Assembly: GCA_027485365.1 (NCBI GenBank)
Contig: JAIXRD010000025.1
Location: forward strand, 1-7,785
DNA: 7,785 nt
Origin: Cryomorphaceae bacterium
GTDB lineage: Bacteria; Bacteroidota; Bacteroidia; Flavobacteriales_D; Crocinitomicaceae
Direction of reading: 5' to 3'
In this document: positions 1-5,634 of the stretch, one piece after another
How the letters are laid out: each line of letters begins with the position of its first letter
How positions within the stretch are numbered: the stretch's first letter is position 1
Notes under the pieces: generated by a model
Database searches by the model: none
The model's input: only the letters and a program-made list of their open reading frames with translations
What the model was told of the DNA's origin: nothing
Translations under genes and position numbers: made by a program

Positions 1-476
1 ATCCGCAGCCCATCAAATATTTAAACAAGGAAGGAAGTGAAGGGCTTTTTCAAGTGAATTATTTCTCGGCCTCACGTATGGCTTCGTTGCTACTGAAGCA
101 AAACTTGCTTCTTCCAAAGGCTTCCGTTGTATTTTTATCTTCTGTTTCAAGTCATTATCCGTATCGTGGAGGAGCCATATATGCTTCTTCTAAAGCGGCC
201 CTAGAAACCTTTGCTAAAGCGCTTGCCTTGGAGTTGAGTTCGAAGCAAATTCGTGTTAATACCTTGGTTTGTGGCTTGGTAAGGTCGCCGATGTTTGATG
301 CATCAAAAGCCTCGTATTCCACGGCTGAAATTGAGGCCATGGAGGCCAAGTATCCATTGGGGATCGGAACTCCGTCGGATGTAGCGAAACCTTGTGCCTT
401 TTTGTTGAGTGATTACGCTGCTTGGATTTCAGGTGCACAACTGCTACTTGATGGCGGGTTAATGTTGAATGTTTAA
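1..476 (+). CDS. Short-chain dehydrogenase/reductase (SDR), 5'-truncated by window edge
   Basis: This is the C-terminal part of a classical SDR, an NAD(P)-dependent oxidoreductase with a Rossmann fold. The reading frame (third base of the window) is open from the first codon with no ATG. A GTG at 54 lies inside the conserved 'xVNxF' helix, so it is an internal valine and the true start is upstream. Three of the four active-site residues of the family are visible as expected: Asn (codon 57-59), Ser in the 'LSS' strand (141-143), and the YASSK motif with Tyr at 180-182 and Lys at 192-194, with Ser-Tyr spacing of 13 as in FabG. The C-terminus has the usual 'W-I-S-G-x-x-L-x-x-D-G-G' signature. 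The nucleotide-binding TGxxxGxG motif lies outside the window. The stop is 9 bp before the glycosyltransferase gene, which suggests one operon and a role in making a glycan or acyl precursor. The substrate cannot be told; annotation as FabG-like is only a family statement. Confidence -1.
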   Translation, partial: PQPIKYLNKEGSEGLFQVNYFSASRMASLLLKQNLLLPKASVVFLSSVSSHYPYRGGAIYASSKAALETFAKALALELSSKQIRVNTLVCGLVRSPMFDASKASYSTAEIEAMEAKYPLGIGTPSDVAKPCAFLLSDYAAWISGAQLLLDGGLMLNV

Positions 477-485
477 CTTTAACCA

Positions 486-1385
486 ATGAACGATCAGGTT
501 ACCGTTGTTATACCAACCTTTAATAATGCCAAAGGCGCGATTGATTTGGTAAAATTACTAGCGCTTAATTTTCCGTCCTTTCATCTCATTGTTGTAGATG
601 ATGGGAGTGACGCCACGCACTGGGAGCAACTTAAGTCTTTTTCTAAGGTGCCTCGACTTAAAAAAATTCGTTTAGCGAAGAATTTTGGACAGCATGCTGC
701 CTTGTATGCAGGAATGTCACAGGTGAAAACCACATACATGATAACTATGGATGATGACCATCAGAATTTGGTGACACAGATTCCAGCCTTATTGGCTGCC
801 TCTACAGAAGGAGGACATGCGGTGGTTTATGGTTTATTTACTGCACGTCGCACGTGGCTTAGGTCGGTATTGACTGCCATGTATCGTTCGTTGTCAAGTG
901 TGGTGGGTGTAGGGCATGGCAAGGGCAGTGGATTTCGCTTGTTGCGGAGTGATTTAGTTCAGGCGCTAAGTAAAAATGCAGGTGGGGTTCAGTTTTTGGA
1001 CGAACGGATTCGGTGGTTTACCGATGAAATTGGTTTCGTATCGCTAGATGTCAAAGTTGAGTCTTTTAAGTCTAGGTATTCCTTAGGTAAATTACTCAGT
1101 TTAAGCATTGGGAAGTCCTTTTACGCAACCGATTTCCCATTGAGGTTTATGGCGGTTTTTGGTGCCTTAATGGCCTTGGTTAACCTCGCAATCGGATCAT
1201 TCTTTTTATATAAAAAATTAATACATAAGATTGAAGTTCCGGGGTTTACTTCATTGATTGTTAGTGTGTTATTTTCTACTGGTTTATTGCTTTTTGGCTT
1301 AGGGATTCTAGCTACCTATTTGCGTCAAATTCTTCTTCGTGTGAACCACGCGCCTACCTATCATATTCAAGAGATTTTAGAATGA
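486..1385 (+). CDS. Family 2 glycosyltransferase, polyprenyl-phosphate type (GtrB/ArnC/DPM1-like)
   Basis: The 299-residue protein has an N-terminal GT-A domain. 'VTVVIPTFNN' begins at residue 5, the nucleotide-binding 'VVDDGS' lies at 36-41, and the metal-binding acidic cluster MDDDHQN lies at 88-94, close to the MDxDxQxPP motif of dolichyl/undecaprenyl-phosphate transferases. The 'SRYSLGKLL' segment (196-204) matches the conserved Y-S-x-x-K/R-L patch ahead of the membrane part in GtrB/ArnC. Two hydrophobic helices follow, at about 218-243 and 253-280. This topology fits transfer of a sugar from a nucleotide donor to a lipid carrier on the inner face of the cytoplasmic membrane. The length is close to the family norm of about 310-330. 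The ATG at 486 sits just before the first beta strand. The gene lies 9 bp after the SDR and shares an ATGA overlap with the GNAT gene, so the three are probably co-translated. The sugar donor is not predictable from sequence alone. Confidence -1.
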   Translation: MNDQVTVVIPTFNNAKGAIDLVKLLALNFPSFHLIVVDDGSDATHWEQLKSFSKVPRLKKIRLAKNFGQHAALYAGMSQVKTTYMITMDDDHQNLVTQIPALLAASTEGGHAVVYGLFTARRTWLRSVLTAMYRSLSSVVGVGHGKGSGFRLLRSDLVQALSKNAGGVQFLDERIRWFTDEIGFVSLDVKVESFKSRYSLGKLLSLSIGKSFYATDFPLRFMAVFGALMALVNLAIGSFFLYKKLIHKIEVPGFTSLIVSVLFSTGLLLFGLGILATYLRQILLRVNHAPTYHIQEILE

Positions 1386-1984
1386 TTTTGGCTGGATTTG
1401 GGGTTGTATTAAAGCGAATTACTCGGGACGATATTGAACAAATTAGGCGTTGGAGAAATCAAGATTTCGTTAGGGATCAAATGTTTCACCAGGAATTGAT
1501 AACGGAAACACAACAAAATGCTTGGTTTGATTCCGTAAACAACCGCTTCAATTATTACTTTGTAATTCATGTGGATGAGCTCCCAATTGGACTTATCTAT
1601 GCCAAACAAGTGAACCCTGAAACCATGGTTGGTGAGGGTGGAATTTTTATCGGAGAACCGGCGTATTTAACGTCTGATTCACCGGCTAGAGCCTCAATGC
1701 TTCTTTTGTATTTTTGCTTTAATAAATTGATGTTAAGTAGTTCATTTATAAGAATTAAAGAAGGCAATGTGGTGGCGCTTCGATACAATGAACTCCTTGG
1801 GTATGTGGTTCAACAACGGTCTGGAGAAGAATTATTACTAAGCCTAACCAAGGAGGATTTTCAGCGTTCAAATATGGTGTCTCGCGTACTACGTTTATTA
1901 GAGACTGAATCAATTCAATTAACAGGCTTGCCTTCTGAAAATAACCTGGAGCAGCTGAATGCCTTGCTGGCATCAGATAGGTAA
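1382..1984 (+). CDS. GNAT-family N-acetyltransferase (RimJ/RimL/PseH-like)
   Basis: This 200-residue protein resembles GNAT enzymes found in surface-sugar clusters. It starts with 'L-K-R-I-T-x-x-D' (10-17) and 'RRWRN' (22-26), followed by a beta-hairpin core with 'PIGLIY' (68-73). It ends the fold with the typical 'N-x-x-A-L-R-Y-N-E-L-L-G-Y' (129-141), as in RimL and in amino-sugar acetyltransferases such as PseH. The expected acetyl-CoA pyrophosphate loop (Q/R-x-x-G-x-G/A) is not recognisable: residues 96-106 read LTSDSPARASM. Either the loop is divergent or acyl-CoA binding is altered. About 35 residues after the GNAT core (165-200) are unassigned. The start overlaps the stop of the glycosyltransferase (ATGA), so translational coupling is likely, and the context points to acylation of an amino sugar. 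The end overlaps the minus-strand oxygenase gene by 12 bp. Confidence is good for the fold and low for the substrate. Confidence -1.
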   Translation: MILAGFGVVLKRITRDDIEQIRRWRNQDFVRDQMFHQELITETQQNAWFDSVNNRFNYYFVIHVDELPIGLIYAKQVNPETMVGEGGIFIGEPAYLTSDSPARASMLLLYFCFNKLMLSSSFIRIKEGNVVALRYNELLGYVVQQRSGEELLLSLTKEDFQRSNMVSRVLRLLETESIQLTGLPSENNLEQLNALLASDR

Positions 1985-2632
1985 GCTGCGCTTGTCAAAC
2001 GCTTCATTCCATGCGGATTGCGAAGCCAGGGAGAGCAGAAAAGGGTCGTCCAAATTTGCGATCTTATATTGACTGATCTCTTCAGCTGAGTAGCCCCATA
2101 AGGGGTTTGGGATGTCAAACATTAATACAATTCGATCTTCGCTGCTGTGATTCCATGCACTGTGTTCGAAGGAGTCATCGAAAATGATCATCTTACCGGG
2201 ATGGTGATATTCTGTTTGATTTCCAACGCGAATTGCGCATGCATCGCCCTTCGGAACGATTAAGGGAAGGTGCCCTCGTAAAATCATTCGTGAATACCCT
2301 CGGTGGGGCATAATGGTCGTGTTGGATCTCATGCGCGAAAAGTCACATGAGATCAGCTCGGGGATTGAATTAATAAGCGCGGCTGTAGTTGGACAAAGGG
2401 CTTGATTGTATGGGTGATTCATTCCGAAAAACTTGAACGTAAACACGTCCCATGCTGATTCTTGTTCACTTTGAACATATTGCGGGAAGGTCTTAAGCCA
2501 AGATTTCGGCGTGTTTAAGGTTAGTAACTCAGTGAGTTCCTTTGATATTTGTTCGAAGGAATCCGTTAATGGGCTTAGAAATCCGAACGTACTGCTGTCA
2601 TAAAAAAAGCTTGGATTCTTTGCGTCCTTCAT
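1973..2632 (-). CDS. Aspartyl/asparaginyl beta-hydroxylase domain protein (2-oxoglutarate/Fe(II) oxygenase)
   Basis: This is a soluble protein of the AspH family, which uses Fe(II), O2 and 2-oxoglutarate for hydroxylation. Numbering here is from the upstream TTG at 2662 (229 residues). The core at 120-187 lines up with human AspH from memory: HRG (120-122) equals the iron-ligand HxG motif, 'LRGHLPL' (128-134) carries the conserved Arg and His, 'IFDDSFEHSAWN' (160-171) holds the second iron-ligand His167, and Arg177, 10 residues later, is the 2-oxoglutarate carboxylate binder. As in AspH, a Gly takes the place of the usual Asp ligand. No signal peptide or membrane helix is visible. I chose the ATG at 2632 (219 residues), residue 11 of the longer form, because TTG starts are uncommon and a -7-like box lies just before this ATG. 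The TTG at 2662 remains possible. The gene is divergent from the WG-repeat gene and convergent with the GNAT gene. The substrate is unknown; protein, peptide or lipid hydroxylation are all possible. Confidence -1.
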   Translation of the reverse strand: MKDAKNPSFFYDSSTFGFLSPLTDSFEQISKELTELLTLNTPKSWLKTFPQYVQSEQESAWDVFTFKFFGMNHPYNQALCPTTAALINSIPELISCDFSRMRSNTTIMPHRGYSRMILRGHLPLIVPKGDACAIRVGNQTEYHHPGKMIIFDDSFEHSAWNHSSEDRIVLMFDIPNPLWGYSAEEISQYKIANLDDPFLLSLASQSAWNEAFDKRSLPI

Positions 2633-2637
2633 CGCGA

Positions 2638-2645
2638 TAAAGATA
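2638..2645 (-). promoter_or_regulatory. Possible -7 box for the oxygenase gene
   Basis: Read on the minus strand this is TATCTTTA, seven of eight positions of the Bacteroidota TAnnTTTG element, placed 5 bp before the ATG at 2632. A TTG lies 14 bp further upstream (2662-2660), which is shorter than the usual spacing for a -33 box. If this box is used, the TTG at 2662 would not be on the mRNA. The match is weak and could be chance. Confidence -1.
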
Positions 2646-2672
2646 GAATTTTTTTCAGTCAACTTCTCGTTG

Positions 2673-2680
2673 TAAATTTG
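2673..2680 (+). promoter_or_regulatory. Bacteroidota -7 promoter box (TAAATTTG) for the WG-repeat/TonB-like unit
   Basis: This is a perfect match to TAnnTTTG in the 53-bp divergent gap, only 5 bp before the ATG at 2686. Transcription would be expected to start about 4 nt after the box, so the message would have almost no leader. No TTG is seen 17-23 bp upstream; that position is a T-rich run (2649-2655). The box is seen directly; the promoter role is inferred from the consensus. Confidence -1.
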
Positions 2681-2685
2681 ACCTA

Positions 2686-4812
2686 ATGATCCGTACGCTC
2701 TTCGTTATAACTTTCTTGCTGGGGACGGCAAATACCATACTGGGACAAAAGGATAAGGTGTTGCGTGGATTTTCGGAATTAAACGCTAAGAATTATGGCT
2801 TAGCCTTGCAAATCTTTCATGAGCTAAAAGACAAAAATCCAAGTATTTCGAGCTACGGGATAGCGATTTTGTATGGTGAAACGCTTGATTTTAAACAAAT
2901 TGATTCAGCCATCTTCTATTCCAATGAAGCCATTCAGTTATACACAGACAATCTAGCTCATATTCCAAGAAAACAACAAATAGCGTTGAATAACTTGGGT
3001 TGGAATCTTGAGGAGATGAATCGATTACTTCAAGGGTTCTACAGTAAGAAGTTTAGCGAATTGCAGCAGATGGATTCAATTGCTGCAATAAATCAGTTTT
3101 TGTTGTTGGCGAAAGATTATGAACACTTAGATGCGGTTATTGACTTGCGAGATAGTTTGTGCTTGTTGGAGTGTGGACATTTCCAGTTGGCTTGCTTAAT
3201 TCAATTAAAGTTAATGTCCCCAAATTCAAGATTTAGTAATCAAATACAAGAGCAAATCGAGGAGCTTGGTTATAAACGTTGGGTGCAACATGGGAAAGAA
3301 GAAGAATTTTACACCTATACCTTGTATCATCCACGAAGTATATTTAAACCCCTAGCGGAGGATGAAATCTATCAACTTTATATAACGCAAAACGACACGA
3401 TGGCGTTTAAACGGTTTATTCAGTTGTATCCTAAAAATAAAAATCTCGATAAGATTTGGCGAGCGTTTTATCAATTGAGCACGGGGAATTATGATCAAAA
3501 CAAGATGCGGGATTTTATTGCTCATTATCCCAAGTATCCGTATGCTGAAAATGTACGTGCTGAATTGGAACGTTTCGGTAAAGAATTGTACCCTTATGCG
3601 TCCCCTGATGGACTTATGGGCTACATGGATGAGCAGGGAATAGTGGTTATTCCTGCAGTTTATGATTGGGTAGGCGATTTTAAAGAAGGCTTAGCCGTAG
3701 TAATGAAAGAGTCATCCTACGGGGTGATAAATAAGCAAGGACAATTGCATTTGCCCATTGCTTTTGAGTTTATTTCTGATTTCCATAATGGGTATGCGAT
3801 TTTTGGTCAGAATTCAACCTTTGGCGTGGTAAATCGCGCAGGCATCAAGGTGATTGATAATCAATTTAGTGATTTGGAATGGGCTTTTGGCGATTTGCTT
3901 GTTTATGAGAATGATGGCTTGAAAGGTGTGATGAATATCCAGGGTGAATTTCTTTCTCCTTTAATGTTCAACGAGGTGAATCCAGTCAACGAGATGTTGG
4001 CAATTGTAACGATTGATGGGCTTTCTGGGGTGATAAACTCAGCACTTATGAGGGTTATACCGATTGCCTATGAGCAAGTGACTCAAAATGAACATGGATT
4101 CATGGTGGTCAATCAGGGCTTACGTGGCGTGTTTGATCCGTTTGGTAAAGTCTTACTTCCTGTGGAGTTTAATGAAATTGGGGAGCTAAGTCAGGGATTT
4201 AGGTTGCTTAGGAAAGGGAATGCTTTTAGTCACGTGAATTGCACCACATGGCGCATTGCTGATAATTGGTATACGAATTTTCCAGATGCCATGCGTTGGT
4301 CGAAAATGATTAATGGGCAATTTCTCATACTTAAAAATAAGAAGTATGTGTTTGTGGATACCTTACAGCGCGTCACTAAATTATTCGCACTGATTCAATT
4401 GAATACGGTGGATGAAGTGCTAACAGGAATAAAGGAAAAAAACGGAAAGTTTGGTTTTTGGGATCGAAGTGGAAAGGAATTGTCACCTTTTCAATTTGAT
4501 TACGTTGAGCCATTGAAAAATGGACAATATCTTGTAACATTGAACGGACAGCATGGAATTTATTCTAAGGCTGGCCAGCCCGTTCTTCCGTGTATTTATG
4601 ACGATATTGTCCTTTGGAATGAAAATAACTACTACGTGGTGCAAAAAGGATCAAAAAAAGGTATTTTTACCATGGATGGTAAGGAAATTTTGCCGCTTGA
4701 TTTTGATTGGGTTAAAAAATATAACGCGCAGTGTTGGATGCTTAAAAAGGATGGTGAACTCATGTATTTTTTTCCAACAAGTGCCAAATGGATTACCTTA
4801 ACTAGAAACTAA
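2686..4812 (+). CDS. Exported WG-repeat protein with helical N-terminal half
   Basis: The 708-residue protein begins with a signal peptide (MIRT, hydrophobic 5-20, likely cut near Gly20-Gln21; no lipobox Cys), so it is probably exported to the periplasm or surface. Residues 24-300 look alpha-helical and TPR-like, with a 'FSELNAKNYGLALQIF' helix pair at 29-44 and two 'F-I-x-x-Y-P-K' units at 244-250 and 277-283. From about 311 to 691 the chain is made of WG-type repeats of about 34 residues with the pattern G-x-h-[DN]-x-x-G-x-h-h-h-P-x-x-[YF]-[DE]. Nine are clear and one or two are degenerate. None retains the Trp of the WG pair. The function of WG-repeat proteins is largely unknown; roles in binding or scaffolding at the envelope are guesses. 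The start is fixed by the signal peptide. The stop touches the ATG of the TonB-like gene with no spacer, so the two are very likely co-expressed. Confidence -1.
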   Translation: MIRTLFVITFLLGTANTILGQKDKVLRGFSELNAKNYGLALQIFHELKDKNPSISSYGIAILYGETLDFKQIDSAIFYSNEAIQLYTDNLAHIPRKQQIALNNLGWNLEEMNRLLQGFYSKKFSELQQMDSIAAINQFLLLAKDYEHLDAVIDLRDSLCLLECGHFQLACLIQLKLMSPNSRFSNQIQEQIEELGYKRWVQHGKEEEFYTYTLYHPRSIFKPLAEDEIYQLYITQNDTMAFKRFIQLYPKNKNLDKIWRAFYQLSTGNYDQNKMRDFIAHYPKYPYAENVRAELERFGKELYPYASPDGLMGYMDEQGIVVIPAVYDWVGDFKEGLAVVMKESSYGVINKQGQLHLPIAFEFISDFHNGYAIFGQNSTFGVVNRAGIKVIDNQFSDLEWAFGDLLVYENDGLKGVMNIQGEFLSPLMFNEVNPVNEMLAIVTIDGLSGVINSALMRVIPIAYEQVTQNEHGFMVVNQGLRGVFDPFGKVLLPVEFNEIGELSQGFRLLRKGNAFSHVNCTTWRIADNWYTNFPDAMRWSKMINGQFLILKNKKYVFVDTLQRVTKLFALIQLNTVDEVLTGIKEKNGKFGFWDRSGKELSPFQFDYVEPLKNGQYLVTLNGQHGIYSKAGQPVLPCIYDDIVLWNENNYYVVQKGSKKGIFTMDGKEILPLDFDWVKKYNAQCWMLKKDGELMYFFPTSAKWITLTRN
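3616..4758 (+). repeat. WG-repeat array, about 34 codons per unit
   Basis: Clear units by residue are approximately 311-344, 346-378, 379-411, 413-446, 447-479, 480-512, 589-622, 623-657 and 658-691. The region 513-588 holds one or two worn units (for example 'KYVFVDTLQRV' at 553-563). The repeats are diverged at DNA level; the longest identity noticed is an 11-nt match (GGGGTGATAAA at 3721-3731 and 4027-4037). The array is therefore old, not a recent tandem expansion. Confidence -1.
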
Positions 4813-5574
4813 ATGTCGAACAAAGAGCGTATTGTACTGTCTTTTATTCTCTCCATGGCATCCATCATTTTTCCTGTGATGGCCGTTGTGATTGTGAATA
4901 ATGACAGGTATGTGCACGTTGAGCCATTTTTTACGCCAGACATCGAGTTAATCGAAACCGACCGAGAGATTTTAGTCGACCCTTCCGAGCTGTTTATTAA
5001 TCAAAGTGAAGAAGATGTCAAGAATTTGGTGCGTAATCAAGCGGATGAAAGGCCCATTTCTCGAGACGATTATTCACAAAATGAACCAACTGGAGATCCG
5101 TATGAACGCATCAAGGCCTATGAGCAAGAACTATTTTCAGAGGCTGGAGGAGATAAAGAGCGTGCTAAGTTAAAGACGGAAATGGAACAACGGAAGCAAC
5201 AACCGACCAAAACAGGAAATGGGAATAAAAATCCCGGGAAAACAGAATCCACCTCTAGCAATCAGTATTCAGGCGATGTAATGGTTGAGTTTAAACTTGA
5301 GGGTCGTTCTGCCTTTGAAAATAACTTATGGTATGTACGCAATCCAGGTTATACCTGTGGGTATGGGTCTTCCGGTAAAGTAGTGGTCTCCATAAAAGTG
5401 GATAAAGGGGGCAGGGTTATAGATGCCCACTACGATGCATCAAAAAGCAATGGGGCCAATGAGTGTATGGTCGAGCAGGCGGTTCGTTATGCTAAAAAAT
5501 CGAGATTTAATTTCAAGGATTCTTCTCCGGTGCAACAAAGCGGAGTAATCATTTATAAATTCGTTGCACAATAA
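4813..5574 (+). CDS. TonB-like protein: N-terminal membrane anchor, charged linker, Cys-pair C-terminal domain
   Basis: The 253-residue protein has a single N-terminal transmembrane helix (about 8-28) after a short basic start, so the rest should face the periplasm. Residues 30-150 form a polar linker rich in Glu, Lys, Gln and Asn, without the proline-lysine repeats of classical TonB. Residues 155-252 match the small TonB-type domain common in Bacteroidota: 'FKLEGR' (160-165), 'NPGYTC' (177-182), 'GKVVVSIKVDKGGRVIDA' (188-205), Cys218, 'A-x-x-Y-A-K-K-S-R-F' (223-232) and a final 'GVIIYKF' strand (244-250). Cys182 and Cys218 occupy the positions of the usual Cys pair. The family transmits proton-motive force to outer-membrane receptors when paired with ExbB/ExbD, but neither is in this window. 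The ATG follows the WG-repeat stop with no spacer. It could be a structural or adaptor version, not an energy transducer. Domain call fairly sure, role unsure. Confidence -1.
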   Translation: MSNKERIVLSFILSMASIIFPVMAVVIVNNDRYVHVEPFFTPDIELIETDREILVDPSELFINQSEEDVKNLVRNQADERPISRDDYSQNEPTGDPYERIKAYEQELFSEAGGDKERAKLKTEMEQRKQQPTKTGNGNKNPGKTESTSSNQYSGDVMVEFKLEGRSAFENNLWYVRNPGYTCGYGSSGKVVVSIKVDKGGRVIDAHYDASKSNGANECMVEQAVRYAKKSRFNFKDSSPVQQSGVIIYKFVAQ

Positions 5575-5577
5575 AAA

Positions 5578-5592
5578 GATTAAATTTTAATC
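5578..5592. promoter_or_regulatory. Candidate operator: perfect AT-rich palindrome upstream of the XRE-S24 gene
   Basis: GATTAAA-T-TTTAATC is a perfect 7-bp inverted repeat around one central base, starting 4 bp after the TonB-like stop. A third GATTA half-site is at 5602-5606. The right arm falls where the -33 element for the box at 5612 should be, so a bound dimer would block the promoter. This fits autorepression by the downstream HTH protein, but binding is inferred only from position and symmetry. It is a poor terminator candidate (AT-only stem core, no following U run). Confidence -1.
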
Positions 5593-5611
5593 ATTCGTAT
5601 TGATTATTTTT

Positions 5612-5619
5612 TAATTTTG
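5612..5619 (+). promoter_or_regulatory. Bacteroidota -7 promoter box (TAATTTTG) for the XRE-S24 gene
   Basis: This is a perfect TAnnTTTG match, with transcription expected near 5623 and the chosen ATG at 5635. The in-frame TTG at 5617 lies inside this box and would be upstream of the transcript, which argues against it as a start codon. No TTG is present at the usual -33 distance; the palindrome at 5578-5592 sits there instead. Confidence -1.
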
Positions 5620-5634
5620 TGTAAAATCGTGTTT

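Noticed and set aside
54..476. GTG at 54 as the start of a complete 140-residue protein
   Set aside because: The frame is open upstream to the window edge and the GTG encodes the Val of the conserved SDR 'VN' motif; the protein would lack its nucleotide-binding half.
155..486. Two minus-strand frames opposite the SDR gene
   Set aside because: They are antisense shadows of conserved SDR coding sequence with no domain features of their own.
1409..2118. Several short minus-strand frames opposite the GNAT gene and at its end
   Set aside because: They overlap confident genes in other frames and encode low-complexity or unrecognisable peptides.
4553..4801. 82-codon plus-strand frame inside the WG-repeat gene
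   Set aside because: It is out of frame with a well-supported repeat protein and shows no recognisable domain.
5617..5634. TTG at 5617 as the start of the XRE-S24 protein
   Set aside because: It lies within the perfect -7 box, and the family's N-terminus matches the ATG at 5635.
5575..5634. Intrinsic terminator after the TonB-like gene
   Set aside because: The only hairpin is the AT-rich 7-bp palindrome without a GC core or trailing T run; an operator is a better reading.
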